A DNA stretch of 64,000 nt from Sva-07 sp963829585 (GCA_963829585.1 CAWHJD010000029.1:124001-188000); one strand, 5' to 3'; positions 1 through 8,494 are shown, counted from the first letter of the stretch. Made by a program: numbers and translations. The notes: generated by a model not told the origin, from the letters alone.

Positions 1-1
1 G

Positions 2-505
2 CCCGTCGAGGGGTGGCGGCTGGTCGGCGAACGGGGCCGGGGGTTCCAGCAGATCCTCCACGGCCTCAACCCCGAGCGGGTGCTGCTCGCGGCGATGGCG
101 TGTGGGATCGGCGAGGCGGCCCTGCGACGAGCAGTCGGCTACGCCAAGGAGCGCATCGTCTTCGATCGACCGATCGGCGCCAACCAGGCGATCGCCCATC
201 CGCTGGCCCAGGCGCACATGCAGCTGCATGCCGCCGGGTTGGTGTGGCGCGAGGCCGCCTGGCGGTACGACCAGGGACTGGAGTGCGGCGAGGAGGCCAA
301 CACCGCGAAGTACCTCGCCGCCGAGTCGAGTTTCTTCGCGGCCGACCAGGCGATGCAGACCCACGGTGGTCTCGGCTACGCGTCGGAGTACCACGTCGAG
401 CGGTACTGGCGCGAGGCGCGGTTGCAGCGTCTCGCCCCGGTGAGCCAGGAGATGACCTGCAACTTCATCGCCCAGCAGGTGCTCGGCCTGCCCCGCTCGT
501 ACTGA
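2..505 (+). CDS. acyl-CoA dehydrogenase, C-terminal part (5' end outside window)
   Basis: Only the last 167 residues are visible; the frame is open to the left edge. The fragment covers the C-terminal helical domain of the acyl-CoA dehydrogenase family, which oxidises acyl-CoA to enoyl-CoA with FAD and passes electrons to ETF. Visible family signatures are FDRPIGANQ in the first half and MQTHGGLGYASEYHVERYWR near the end, matching the FAD and subunit-interface segments. The usual GTxE motif after the final Arg-rich stretch reads PVSQEM, so substrate or chemistry may differ from classical enzymes. It ends 20 bases before the convergent SDR gene. An acyl-CoA dehydrogenase next to an SDR and an enoate-reductase-like flavoprotein suggests a fatty-acid or cyclic-substrate degradation locus. 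The family is certain; the substrate is unknown. Confidence 0.9.
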   Translation, partial: PVEGWRLVGERGRGFQQILHGLNPERVLLAAMACGIGEAALRRAVGYAKERIVFDRPIGANQAIAHPLAQAHMQLHAAGLVWREAAWRYDQGLECGEEANTAKYLAAESSFFAADQAMQTHGGLGYASEYHVERYWREARLQRLAPVSQEMTCNFIAQQVLGLPRSY

Positions 506-524
506 GCGGCTCGGTCACCGACGT

Positions 525-1388
525 TCAGAGGCCTCGCCGACCACCCTCACGCAGCATCGGCTCATGGCTCGCGAATCGCCCCCGTCCCGGTGCGGCCCCT
601 TCGACCGACCCGGTGGTCAGGCCTCCGTCGACCACGAGCGTGTGACCGCTCACGAATCCCGCCCGGTCCGACATGAGCCACGTGGCGGCCTCGGCGATGT
701 CCTCGGCGAGACCGGCGCGCCCCTTCAACGGGGTGGCTTTCGTGGTGAAGTACTCCAGCGAACGCTCGAGGGCGTCGGGGTCGCCGAACAGCACATCGGC
801 GTTCATCGGTGTGTTGTGCTTGCCGGGAGCGATCGCGTTGGCCCGCACGCCGTACGGTCCGAGTTCGGCGGCGAGGTTCTTGGTGAACCCGACGATCGCG
901 GTCTTGGCCATGTTGTAGGCGTGAGGTCCCAACCCGCCCTGGATGCCGGCCACGGAACTCGTCGCCAGGATCACACCGAAGCCCTGCGGCTTCATCACCC
1001 GCGCCGCGTGCTTCGATCCGAGGAAGACGGACTTCAGCAACACGTCGATCGAGAACTGCCATTCGTCGAGGGGCGTCTCGTCGATCGGACCGACGGATCC
1101 GACGATGCCGGCGTTGTTGAACATGCAGTCGAGCCGGCCCCACTGCTCGACGGTCTCGTCGACCACCGATCGGATCGCCTCCTCCGACGTCACGTCCACG
1201 TGGCGGTACACAGCGGCGTCGCCCAGATCAGCCGCCACCGCCTCGCCTTTGGCGTCCTGGATGTCGGCAACGACGACACGCGCTCCCTCGCGGACCATGA
1301 GGCGGCACGTCGCCTCGCCCAGCCCGCTCGCGCCCCCCGTCACGATCGCGGTCTTGCCGGCCACCATTCCCTGCATCGGATCGGTCAT
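525..1388 (-). CDS. SDR family NAD(P)-dependent oxidoreductase
   Basis: A 287-residue classical short-chain dehydrogenase/reductase. The Rossmann glycine motif TGGASGLG lies at residues 17-24, NNAG follows near residue 95, and the catalytic Tyr-Lys pair is in YNMAK. The C-terminal segment has the usual VDGG ending. The frame is open for a further 58 codons upstream, but that part is Arg-rich and looks non-coding; the ATG at 1388 gives a normal family N-terminus. It is transcribed leftward after the flavin oxidoreductase that ends at 1444, with a 55-base gap, so the two are probably co-transcribed. The substrate cannot be inferred; an alcohol or hydroxyacyl-CoA is plausible given the neighbouring acyl-CoA dehydrogenase. 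Confidence 0.9.
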   Translation of the reverse strand: MTDPMQGMVAGKTAIVTGGASGLGEATCRLMVREGARVVVADIQDAKGEAVAADLGDAAVYRHVDVTSEEAIRSVVDETVEQWGRLDCMFNNAGIVGSVGPIDETPLDEWQFSIDVLLKSVFLGSKHAARVMKPQGFGVILATSSVAGIQGGLGPHAYNMAKTAIVGFTKNLAAELGPYGVRANAIAPGKHNTPMNADVLFGDPDALERSLEYFTTKATPLKGRAGLAEDIAEAATWLMSDRAGFVSGHTLVVDGGLTTGSVEGAAPGRGRFASHEPMLREGGRRGL

Positions 1389-1443
1389 GCCACAGTGTCG
1401 CCGGTCGGGCCGGGCCGTCACGGACCGGCGACGCCGGATCGGC

Positions 1444-3405
1444 TCAGAGCGCGCGCGACAGCGCCGCGGCTTGATGGATCGCGGGCAGGACGCCGGTGGT
1501 CCCGGTGACATCGCCGACCTGGTGGACACTCCACGTCGCGGGTTCGGCCGAGAGGTACTCACCGAGTTCGCGGTTGGGTTGGCCGTAGGTGACGATCACG
1601 ACGGTCTCGGCCGGGATCGTGCGCACCCGATCGGTGAATGCGACGCCGATGTCGACGGCGTCGGGCCGGATCTCCAGGAGATGGTGACCGCCGATGAAGT
1701 CGAACGCGCCCGACAGGAGGCGCTCCTTCGCCGCGGCGACGGTGGCCGGTGGGTACGGCAGCGTCGCCCCGATGGCGTCGAGTCGGCCCACCATCGTCAC
1801 GCTCAGCCCGGCCTCGAGGAGTGCGTCGGCGACGGAGATCGCCTCGAACGTGCCGGTGTCGTCGTACACGAGTGCCGGTCCACGCAGTGTTGCGCGACCG
1901 CCGAAACCGAACACGTCCCACGACGTGTACACGTGGGGCAGATCGTGGCCGCGCACCGGATCGACCGGCGTCGTCAGCTGGAAGCCGTCACGGCGCGGCG
2001 AGATGCCGGTGGCGAGGATCACCTCGTCGGGGGCGAGTTGGGCGACGACATCGGGGTCGACCAGGGTCGACAGCCGGATCGTCACGCCGAGGCGTTCGAT
2101 CTCGCTCGTGAGCCATTCGGTGATCGCGCCGATGTCGCTGCGGTGCGGTGCGGTCGCGGCGATTGCCACCTGACCGCCGAGGTGTCGGGTCGCTTCGTAG
2201 AGGTGGACCTCGTGGCCTCGAATCGCCGCGGTCCTCGCGGCCTCGAGGCCGGCCGGTCCGCCGCCGACGACGAGCACGCGCTTGCGACGGAGCGCCGGGG
2301 CGGGCGGCTCGAAACTCACGGTCGACTCCTGGGCCGCGGCGACGTTGACGACGCAGCTCAGCACACCGGTCGACATCAGCTGTCCGACGCAACCGAAGTT
2401 CGAACCGATGCAGGGCCGCACGAGGTGGGCCTCGCCCCGTTGCGACTTGTTCACGAGTTCGGGGTCGGCGATCAACGCCCTCACCATCGACACCATGTCG
2501 GCCGAACCCTCGGCGACGATGCGCTCCGCGTCGTCCAGCGTCATGATGCGACCGACGACCATCGTCGGTTTCGTCAGCCCGGCGGTGATGGGAGCGTTCG
2601 ACGCCATCTCGTTGGCGAGCGGCTCGTCCATCGGCGCCAGCAGTTTGTAGAAGCGCCAGTACGAGCCCATGTGGAGCGACACGTAGTCGACCTGTGGCTC
2701 GACGATGCGTGCGATCTCGGCGATGTCGTCCGGCGACAGACCGCCCGGGATGTACTCCTCGTTGGGGAGGCGGATGCCGACCAGGTAGTCGGGCCCGACG
2801 GCGTCACGGATGCTCTGGAGAATCTCCGTCAGGAACCGCATCCGGTTCTCGAGCGAGCCGCCGTAGTCGTCGTCACGCGTGTTGTTGGCCGGCGACAGGA
2901 ACTGCTCGATGAGGTAGCCGGACGAGGCGTGGAGGTCGATGCCGTCGAGGCCGCCGTCCCGGCAGCGGCGCGCAGCGGCGCCGAACGCCTCGACCATCTC
3001 GTGGATCTCGGACACCGACATGGCCACCGGGATGCCGCCGACCAACGGATTCGGGATCGCGCTCGCCGACACCTGCGTCGACGCCTTCCTGGGGCGCGTC
3101 GCGGACCCGGGGTGATAGATCTGCTGGAGGAGCGCCATGCCGTACGGGCGCATCCGGGCAGAGATCTCGCGGTAGAACGGGATGCAGTCGTCGCTGTACA
3201 GGGGAATCAGGCTCGGCGCGTTCGCATGCACGCCGGTCGCCTCGAGCGTGCTCAGGGCGACGCCGCCGGCCGCACGAGCCTCGTGGTAGGCGATCAGTCG
3301 CTCGCCGGCCATGAGCGTGCCGTGCGCCGATCGGACGATCCGGTTCTTCAACGAGACCTGCCCGACTTGCAGCGGGGTGAACAGATGCTCGAACGATCGA
3401 GACAC
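1444..3405 (-). CDS. NADH:flavin oxidoreductase / 2,4-dienoyl-CoA reductase-like, FMN and FAD domains
   Basis: A 653-residue two-domain enzyme. Residues about 5-340 form an old-yellow-enzyme TIM barrel (FTPLQVG, NRIVRSAHGT, SPANNTR and GGSLENRMRF motifs). Residues about 375-650 form a pyridine-nucleotide-disulfide-type FAD/NAD(P) domain with VVGGGPAGLEAA. Between them the [4Fe-4S] motif reads CIGSNFGC and then a distal Cys, so the position that is Cys in trimethylamine dehydrogenase (CIGCNVC) is Ser. The family reduces enoates or demethylates amines with electrons passing through the iron-sulfur cluster. The GTG at 3405 is chosen because GAGAGGAG lies just upstream; the 64 codons above it are Arg/Gly-rich and unlikely to be translated. 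It is divergent from the LLM oxidoreductase starting at 3524. Confidence 0.88.
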   Translation of the reverse strand: MSRSFEHLFTPLQVGQVSLKNRIVRSAHGTLMAGERLIAYHEARAAGGVALSTLEATGVHANAPSLIPLYSDDCIPFYREISARMRPYGMALLQQIYHPGSATRPRKASTQVSASAIPNPLVGGIPVAMSVSEIHEMVEAFGAAARRCRDGGLDGIDLHASSGYLIEQFLSPANNTRDDDYGGSLENRMRFLTEILQSIRDAVGPDYLVGIRLPNEEYIPGGLSPDDIAEIARIVEPQVDYVSLHMGSYWRFYKLLAPMDEPLANEMASNAPITAGLTKPTMVVGRIMTLDDAERIVAEGSADMVSMVRALIADPELVNKSQRGEAHLVRPCIGSNFGCVGQLMSTGVLSCVVNVAAAQESTVSFEPPAPALRRKRVLVVGGGPAGLEAARTAAIRGHEVHLYEATRHLGGQVAIAATAPHRSDIGAITEWLTSEIERLGVTIRLSTLVDPDVVAQLAPDEVILATGISPRRDGFQLTTPVDPVRGHDLPHVYTSWDVFGFGGRATLRGPALVYDDTGTFEAISVADALLEAGLSVTMVGRLDAIGATLPYPPATVAAAKERLLSGAFDFIGGHHLLEIRPDAVDIGVAFTDRVRTIPAETVVIVTYGQPNRELGEYLSAEPATWSVHQVGDVTGTTGVLPAIHQAAALSRAL

Positions 3406-3523
3406 GGTGACTCCTCTCAGGCGCCGAGCGGCGAGGTGACCGATCGAGCCCACCGGTCGGTCGACTCCCAGTAGCGGAGTACCGTAGTGAGCGACCGCGA
3501 CCCGACCCGATCCGGAGCAGATC

Positions 3524-4462
3524 ATGACGCATCCCCGCCCATTCCGCTTCGGCGTCCTGGCGGCCAAGGCCCGATCGTCCTCCGAGTGGGCCGACACGGC
3601 GAGGAAGGCCGAGGACCTCGGCTACTCGACGCTCGTCATGCCGGACCACTTCGGTGACCAGCTGTCTCCGATCGCGGCACTGTCGACCGCGGCAGCAGTG
3701 ACGAAGACGCTGCGTGTCGGCACGCTGGTCTTCGCGAACGACTTCCGCCATCCTGCCGTCCTGGCCAAGGAGACCGCGACGCTCGACCTGCTCAGCGACG
3801 GTCGACTCGAGGTCGGCGTGGGTGCCGGCTGGATGAGCGTCGACTACTCGTCGACGGGAATCGTCGAAGATCGCCCTGGCGTGCGCATCGACCGCATGAT
3901 CGAAGCGATCGCGGTGTTGCGCGGGCTCTGGGGCGACGGCGCGTTCTCCTTCGACGGCGAGCACTACACGATCACCGAGCTGAACGGGCGGCCCAAGCCG
4001 GTGCAACCGGGTGGACCACCGCTCGTCGTCGGCGGAGGAGGCAAGCGCGTGCTGTCGACGGCGGCGCGGCTCGCCGACATCGTCGGTGTCAACCCGAATG
4101 TCGGCGAGGGCAATGTGGGCCCCGAAGCGATCGCGTCGATGTCTGCCGATGCCACCGACGAGAAGCTCGGCTGGGTGCGTGCGGCGGCCGGCGACCGCTT
4201 CGACCAGATCGAGATCAGCATCCTGAAGTTCGTCACCATCGTCACCGACGATCGCGCAGCGGTCGCCGAGAAGGTGGGCGGAGCCATGGGAATGGACGCC
4301 GCGACCCTGCTGGCGAGTCCCCACACGCTCGTCGGCTCGGCCGAGCAGGTCGCCGATGAGCTCATCGAGCAGCGCGAACGCTGGCAAGGGTCGTACGTGA
4401 CGGTGCAGTCCGATGCGCTCGAGACGTTCGCCCCGGTCGTGGCGGCGCTCGCCGGTACCTGA
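3524..4462 (+). CDS. LLM class F420-dependent oxidoreductase
   Basis: A 312-residue luciferase-like TIM-barrel protein. Typical segments are the N-terminal FRFGVLAAKA, LVMPDHFGDQ near residue 40, LRVGTLVFAND around 68, and GRLEVGVGAGW near 103, which fits the cofactor site of F420-using members. A PPLVVGGGGKRVL segment near 166 and a C-terminal helix complete the fold. The family uses reduced F420 (or FMN) to transfer hydride to many small substrates; actinobacteria have dozens of paralogs with unknown substrates. It starts 118 bases from the divergent flavin oxidoreductase and is followed by a convergent PPOX protein, another F420/flavin-type family. It closely resembles the TIGR03621-type group, but that subgroup assignment is from memory of the motifs. 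Confidence 0.9.
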   Translation: MTHPRPFRFGVLAAKARSSSEWADTARKAEDLGYSTLVMPDHFGDQLSPIAALSTAAAVTKTLRVGTLVFANDFRHPAVLAKETATLDLLSDGRLEVGVGAGWMSVDYSSTGIVEDRPGVRIDRMIEAIAVLRGLWGDGAFSFDGEHYTITELNGRPKPVQPGGPPLVVGGGGKRVLSTAARLADIVGVNPNVGEGNVGPEAIASMSADATDEKLGWVRAAAGDRFDQIEISILKFVTIVTDDRAAVAEKVGGAMGMDAATLLASPHTLVGSAEQVADELIEQRERWQGSYVTVQSDALETFAPVVAALAGT

Positions 4463-4499
4463 GTCTCACCGGCGCGGCGGGGGACGCCGCGTGGTGCGA

Positions 4500-5006
4500 T
4501 CAGGCCGGCGGCTTGTTGCTCACGACGTCAGGAGACCGCGCCCACATCAGCGTGCTGTCGAAGCCGAGCTTGTAGTCGGGGCGGAACTCGATGACGACGC
4601 GATCGGGTGAATCGAGGAACGTCTGGAACGTGGTCGCTGCGACCTCGTCGTTCGGCCTGATCCACCGTGCGAACCGCGGGTAGAACCAGTCCTTGACCTC
4701 GCGCGACGTATGGACGGTGCAGTCGCCCTTGTAGCTGATGGTCTTGCCGCCGCCCATGTCGGTGCCGGTACTCGTGATGCAGATCGATGCGCGCGGGTAG
4801 CGCCGGATGGCCGCGATCCGCGCGCGTCGCTCGGCCGCGGTGAGCCAGAACACTCCCTCGTCCGGGAGGTACGACATGATCACGCCGAATGCCTCGCCGG
4901 CCTTGTTCGTCCACATGAAGGTGCACTCGCGTTGGGCCGAGACGAGTTGTCGCTCGAGTTCCTCGCTCAGTCCACACTCGGTCAGGTCTTCGTAGCTGTC
5001 GTGCAT
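4500..5006 (-). CDS. pyridoxamine 5'-phosphate oxidase family (flavin/F420-binding split barrel) protein
   Basis: A 168-residue split-beta-barrel protein of the PPOX class. The barrel strands include FMWTNKAGEAFGVIMSYL, VFWLTAAERRARIAAIRRYP and ASICITSTG, the pattern seen when a cofactor phosphate is bound by Arg-rich strand ends. Actinobacterial members bind FMN, F420 or heme and reduce diverse compounds. The ATG at 5006 follows a GAGGGGG ribosome-binding site; the open frame above it is an unlikely extension. It is divergent from the SDR at 5153. Substrate and cofactor cannot be decided from sequence alone. Confidence 0.85.
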   Translation of the reverse strand: MHDSYEDLTECGLSEELERQLVSAQRECTFMWTNKAGEAFGVIMSYLPDEGVFWLTAAERRARIAAIRRYPRASICITSTGTDMGGGKTISYKGDCTVHTSREVKDWFYPRFARWIRPNDEVAATTFQTFLDSPDRVVIEFRPDYKLGFDSTLMWARSPDVVSNKPPA

Positions 5007-5152
5007 GTGTTGCCCCCTCGTCGGCCGTTCACCATATGTGTCGATGATTCGGCCCGTCCCAGCGGAGCGCGATGGCGAGTGACGACCTGGAGCACTCTTG
5101 GGCGTCACCGCCTGAGCCGTTGTCCGTCGAGTGTGATGACTACGGTGCCGCC

Positions 5153-5905
5153 ATGTCGTTCGACTTCGTTGGCAAACGGGCAGTGGTGACGGGCGCGAGT
5201 CGGGGGATCGGCGAGGCGATCGTGCGTCAGTTGGATGCGTCAGGTGCGCGCGTCGCGCTCGTGGCGCGCAGCGCCGATCGGCTCGAGGCGATCGCCGCCG
5301 AGCTCACGAACGATCCGCTGGTGGTTCCCGTCGATCTGTCCGACCACGGCGCGATCGAGCAGATCTCGACGGCGGTACTCGATGCCTTCGGTGGTCTCGA
5401 CGTGCTCGTCAACAACGCCGCCGTCGAGCGCAATCAGCCCGCGTCGAAGGTCACCGGCGACGCGATCGACGAGACGCTCTTCGTCAACCTGCGTCAGGCC
5501 TTCATGCTCTGCTCGGCGTTCGCCAAGGCCCTGTTCGCATCGCAGGGCTCGATCGTCAACATCACGTCGACCGCCGCGACCGGAGCGGGCGGGACGCAGG
5601 GCGCGTACGCCGCGTCGAAGGGTGGGCTGAACACGCTGACCAAGAACCTGGCGAACGAATGGGCGTCGAAAGGTGTTCGTGTCAACGCCGTCGCACCGGG
5701 ACTGGTCGACACCGAGATGTGGGGGCCGACATTCGAACGGCTCGGTGAGGACGCCGTCCGGAAGGGCTTCGTCAGGAGCGTGCCGCTCGGGCGATGGGGG
5801 ACGGCGGACGAGATCGCCGACGTGGCCTGCTTCCTCGCGTCGGCCCAGGCCTCATACGTCACCGGGCAGATCATCCGCGTCGACGGCGGGATGACCAATC
5901 TGTAG
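5153..5905 (+). CDS. SDR family oxidoreductase
   Basis: A 250-residue classical SDR. TGASRGIG sits near residues 13-20, NNAA replaces NNAG in the active-site loop, the catalytic serine lies in NITSTAATG and the Tyr-Lys pair in YAASKGG. It ends in the usual VDGGMTNL. Length and motifs fit FabG-like 3-oxoacyl reductases and many other alcohol dehydrogenases. The ATG at 5153 is preferred; 27 upstream codons in frame lack family similarity. There is no operon partner: a PPOX gene diverges upstream and a short minus-strand gene converges downstream. Confidence 0.9.
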   Translation: MSFDFVGKRAVVTGASRGIGEAIVRQLDASGARVALVARSADRLEAIAAELTNDPLVVPVDLSDHGAIEQISTAVLDAFGGLDVLVNNAAVERNQPASKVTGDAIDETLFVNLRQAFMLCSAFAKALFASQGSIVNITSTAATGAGGTQGAYAASKGGLNTLTKNLANEWASKGVRVNAVAPGLVDTEMWGPTFERLGEDAVRKGFVRSVPLGRWGTADEIADVACFLASAQASYVTGQIIRVDGGMTNL

Positions 5906-6032
5906 GCGTTGCGCGGCGATCGGCGAGGTGGTGGCGCGCAGATCGAGCAGGGCTACTGGACCGTCCGGTCAGTCGAGCAGGTGGCTTCCCGACCCGCCGA
6001 GTCTTCCGACTGGCCGAGAGTGGAGTGGATGA

Positions 6033-6251
6033 TCAGCGGGTGGTCAGCTCGCCGATCAACTCGTGGCAGCGACGCACGCGTTCGCGGTCTTGCTCCTGGC
6101 AGCGCTCGATGAACTCCGTGACCTCGCGGTGGTCCTGCTGGTGAGCATCCTGCAGATATTGGTCATAGGACTCGTTCGCCTGAAGTGCGTGGTATTGGAT
6201 ACTGACCAGGTCGTACACGATGTTGTCGGTCAGGTCGTGGGTCGTGGCCAT
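6033..6251 (-). CDS. small hypothetical protein (72 aa)
   Basis: A 72-residue, charged, apparently helical protein rich in Gln, His, Glu and Asp, with no family I recognise. It is kept as a real gene because a near-perfect ribosome-binding site, AGGAGGAGAG, lies directly upstream of the ATG at 6251 and the composition is protein-like. The second half, EFIERCQEQDRERVRRC, has two Cys spaced by ten residues. A GGGTA element lies about 55 bases upstream on the same strand but without a convincing GTTT partner, so membership of the nearby stress regulon is only a possibility. Confidence 0.6.
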   Translation of the reverse strand: MATTHDLTDNIVYDLVSIQYHALQANESYDQYLQDAHQQDHREVTEFIERCQEQDRERVRRCHELIGELTTR

Positions 6252-6416
6252 GTGGTCTCTCCTCCTGAGCGGCGGTGGTTACCGACGGACTGATGCGGGA
6301 TCGCTACCCGTTCGCCGCTCGACCCATGCACGCGATCATGTCGTCCTCCGCGCACGCCGACTCGCCACGAAAGGCACCTGCGTGTCGACCCGGAACGGGT
6401 GTCACGCGCGGATGAG

Positions 6417-6487
6417 AGCGGATGACGGGAATCGAACCCGCGTTCTCAGCTTGGGAAGCTGATGTTCTACCATTGAACTACATCCGC
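6417..6487 (-). tRNA. tRNA-Gly, anticodon CCC
   Basis: The minus strand folds into a full cloverleaf of 71 bases. The acceptor stem GCGGATG pairs with CATCCGC, the D arm is GTTC/GAAC, and the anticodon stem TCAGC/GCTGA encloses the loop TTCCCAA, giving anticodon CCC. The T arm is GCGGG-TTCGATT-CCCGT, with discriminator base T. The 3' CCA is not encoded, which is common in actinobacteria. No other tRNA lies nearby. Confidence 0.95.
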
Positions 6488-6532
6488 AAGAAGCTCCCAG
6501 GCTAGCGGGAGCGCGCAGAGGGTCGAGAAACG

Positions 6533-6850
6533 TCAGACCCCGCGAGCGTCGATGGCGGCTTGATCGTAGGGCTCGATCATGATGCACTCACCGGGGCATT
6601 CCTCGGCGGCATCGACGGCGAGATCGATGAGGGAATCGGGAATGCGGGCGACACCTCGCCCGTTGTCGGGGCCGTGCCCGGCGCCCTCGGCGCCGTCGAA
6701 GATCGTCGTCGTCCCGAAGTGCGAGGCTTCCTCCTTGACCACCCAGAGGCCGTCGTCACGCGACACGAACACGTCAGGACAGATCTCCGAGCAGATGCCA
6801 TCACCCGTGCACAGATCCTGATCGATCCACACCATCAACGCCGTTGCCAT
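6533..6850 (-). CDS. single-cluster [4Fe-4S] ferredoxin with Asp at a ligand position
   Basis: A 105-residue small ferredoxin. The N-terminal motif is CTGDGICSEICP, followed by DVF; a distant Cys lies in ECPGECI near residue 87. The pattern Cys-x2-Asp-x2-Cys-x3-Cys-Pro is the one found in Pyrococcus furiosus ferredoxin, where Asp replaces the second cysteine of the [4Fe-4S] cluster. It is an electron carrier, likely for a P450 or an oxidoreductase; no obvious partner is adjacent. The ATG at 6850 has AAGGGA upstream; a TTG one codon earlier is possible. A middle insertion rich in Gly and Asp (about residues 45-65) lengthens it relative to minimal ferredoxins. Confidence 0.88.
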   Translation of the reverse strand: MATALMVWIDQDLCTGDGICSEICPDVFVSRDDGLWVVKEEASHFGTTTIFDGAEGAGHGPDNGRGVARIPDSLIDLAVDAAEECPGECIMIEPYDQAAIDARGV

Positions 6851-6941
6851 CAATCCGGTCCCTTCGATTCGTTGCGAGCTTGCGCTTGGTGTCTACAGGA
6901 TGCCGAGCCGCTTCGTGCGGCGCACCGCGCGTTTCGTGCGA

Positions 6942-7580
6942 TCACGCGTCCACTCCACGCATGGCCTCGGCAACCGCGCGGTCACCGAGGCGCGGTGAAC
7001 CGGCCAGTCCATCCACGACGCCGGAGCGGTCCCTGTCCGAACGATTTTGACTGAGCTTGCGCTTGCCCTCGACCCGCTCGATCTCGACCTCGATACCGAC
7101 GATGGCCCGCAGCTGGCTGTCGATGAACTGCGGTGGAGCGTCGGTCACGGCCCACGGGCGGTCGCTCGCCCGCCGGGCTTCGTGGCGGTCGGTGAGATCG
7201 GTGACGAGCGCACGAACCCAATCGACGTCATCGTGGACCGTGATGGTGCCATGCACGTGCACGACCTCGTAGTTCCACGTCGGCACCACCTTGCCGTGCT
7301 CGGCCTTCGACGGGTACCACGACGGGCTGACGTAACCGTCGAGCAGCGGGAAGAGCACGAACGCGCGAGCACCATTCGTCGCCCTCCACTGAGGGTTTGC
7401 TCTCGCCACGTGACCGCGCAGGTGACCGCGCGGCCCGGATCGGGGGTCGAGGATGAGGGGCAATCCGGTCGCGTCGAAGCCGTCAGGCCCGTTGGTGACC
7501 AGGTGTCCGAACGAGGCAGCCTCGATCAGATCGAACAACTCGCGCTCCTCCGCGACGTCGAAAGCGGCAGGACGGTACAT
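6942..7580 (-). CDS. FMN-binding negative transcriptional regulator / PaiB-like protein
   Basis: A 212-residue protein of the PaiB family. The N-terminus MYRPAAFDV corresponds to the family's MYxPxxF start, which fixes the start at 7580 rather than ten codons upstream. Conserved blocks are FGHLVTNG, LRGHVARANPQW, SPSWYPSK and VPTWNYEVVHVHG, all in the split-barrel FMN-binding core. In Bacillus, PaiB affects protease and sporulation gene expression; in other bacteria the family is often linked to polyamine or heme functions, so the exact role here is unknown. It diverges from dcd with only 44 bases between starts. Confidence 0.88.
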   Translation of the reverse strand: MYRPAAFDVAEERELFDLIEAASFGHLVTNGPDGFDATGLPLILDPRSGPRGHLRGHVARANPQWRATNGARAFVLFPLLDGYVSPSWYPSKAEHGKVVPTWNYEVVHVHGTITVHDDVDWVRALVTDLTDRHEARRASDRPWAVTDAPPQFIDSQLRAIVGIEVEIERVEGKRKLSQNRSDRDRSGVVDGLAGSPRLGDRAVAEAMRGVDA

Positions 7581-7624
7581 GCCCGCAAGGTAGCTCCAGG
7601 CCTCGATCACTAACGTGGCCGATT

Positions 7625-8197
7625 GTGATCCTGTCCGACCGCACCCTCCGTGAACAGCTCGCTGCCGGTCGGATCGTCATCGACCCGCTCGACGAGTCGC
7701 TGATCCAGCCGTCGTCGATCGACGTCCGCATCTCGAACCTGTTCCGTGTGTTCCGCAACCACACGCGCGGCGTGATCGACGTGAAACTCGACATGGTCGA
7801 TCTCACCGAACTCGTCGAGATCGCCGAGGGATCCGGCGAACCGTTCATCCTCCATCCCGGCGAGTTCGTCCTCGGCTCGACGCTCGAGCGCATCGGCGTC
7901 CCCGACGATCTCGTCGGCCGTGTGGAGGGCAAGTCGTCGCTCGGCCGGCTCGGACTGCTGATCCATTCCACTGCGGGTTTCATCGACGCGGGCTTCGACG
8001 GCCACATCACGCTGGAGCTCGCCAACGTCGCCAGTCTGCCGATCACGCTGTACCCCGGCATGAAGATCGGCCAGGTCAGCTTCATGCAGATGACCACAGC
8101 AGCGGACAAACCGTACGGAAGCGGAGCGAGCGGCTCCAAGTACCAGGGCCAACGTGGGCCGACCCCGAGCCGGTACTTCGAGAACTTCACGCGCTGA
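7625..8197 (+). CDS. dcd: dCTP deaminase, probably bifunctional (dUMP-forming)
   Basis: A 190-residue trimeric dUTPase-fold enzyme. The start MILSDRTLREQL and the block QPSSIDVRISNLF are diagnostic of dCTP deaminase. GRVEGKSSLGRLGL and HSTAGFIDAGFDGHITLEL hold the nucleotide-binding and catalytic Glu residues. Length and the HSTAGFIDAGF segment resemble the Mycobacterium enzyme that converts dCTP directly to dUMP, which avoids free dUTP. It supplies dUMP for thymidylate synthesis. It starts with GTG and is monocistronic; the next gene has its own stress promoter. The dUTPase side activity is inferred from similarity to the bifunctional group. Confidence 0.93.
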   Translation: MILSDRTLREQLAAGRIVIDPLDESLIQPSSIDVRISNLFRVFRNHTRGVIDVKLDMVDLTELVEIAEGSGEPFILHPGEFVLGSTLERIGVPDDLVGRVEGKSSLGRLGLLIHSTAGFIDAGFDGHITLELANVASLPITLYPGMKIGQVSFMQMTTAADKPYGSGASGSKYQGQRGPTPSRYFENFTR

Positions 8198-8231
8198 CTC
8201 GCCCCGGTTGGGGTGTGACTCGTCCCATCGT

Positions 8232-8256
8232 GTTTTGAGCCGATCGGCAACGGGTA
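8232..8256 (+). promoter_or_regulatory. SigF/SigB-type promoter upstream of the CsbD gene
   Basis: GTTT (8232-8235) is separated by 16 bases from GGGTA (8252-8256), matching the GTTT-N14-16-GGGTA consensus of SigB/SigF stress sigma factors. It ends 52 bases before the ATG of the CsbD-like gene, and a SigF-like sigma factor is encoded 2.7 kb away. Confidence 0.7.
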
Positions 8257-8308
8257 CTCCATAGTGGAGCGGGCAACGCCCCGACACCACGACACGAAGG
8301 AGCATCCC

Positions 8309-8494
8309 ATGAGTGGAGAAACCGACAAGGCCAAGGGCCGCATCAAGCAGGCCGCAGGCGACCTCACCGACAACGAGAGCCTCAAGCGAGAAGGCAAGGC
8401 GGACGAAGCTGCCGGCAAGGTCAAAGATGCCGTCGGCGACGCGAAGGACAAGTTCGACGACGCCGTCGACAGCGTGAAGAACCGGATCACCTGA
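8309..8494 (+). CDS. CsbD family stress-response protein
   Basis: A 61-residue hydrophilic protein. It begins SGETDKAKGRIKQAAGDLTD and repeats the same theme (GKADEAAGKVKDAVGDAKDK), the hallmark of the CsbD family of small four-helix stress proteins. In Bacillus csbD is a SigB-dependent general stress gene; the biochemical role is unknown. A GAAGGAG ribosome-binding site lies 7 bases before the ATG at 8309. A consensus SigF-type promoter sits upstream and the sigma/anti-sigma genes are close by, so control by that sigma factor is likely. A strong hairpin follows the gene. Confidence 0.93.
   Translation: MSGETDKAKGRIKQAAGDLTDNESLKREGKADEAAGKVKDAVGDAKDKFDDAVDSVKNRIT

Noticed and set aside
943..3474. 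843-codon plus-strand open frame
   Set aside because: Antisense to the flavin oxidoreductase with no domain motifs.
6251..6416. SigF-type promoter for the 72-residue gene
   Set aside because: A GGGTA occurs but no GTTT lies at 14-16 bases, so the match is not convincing.
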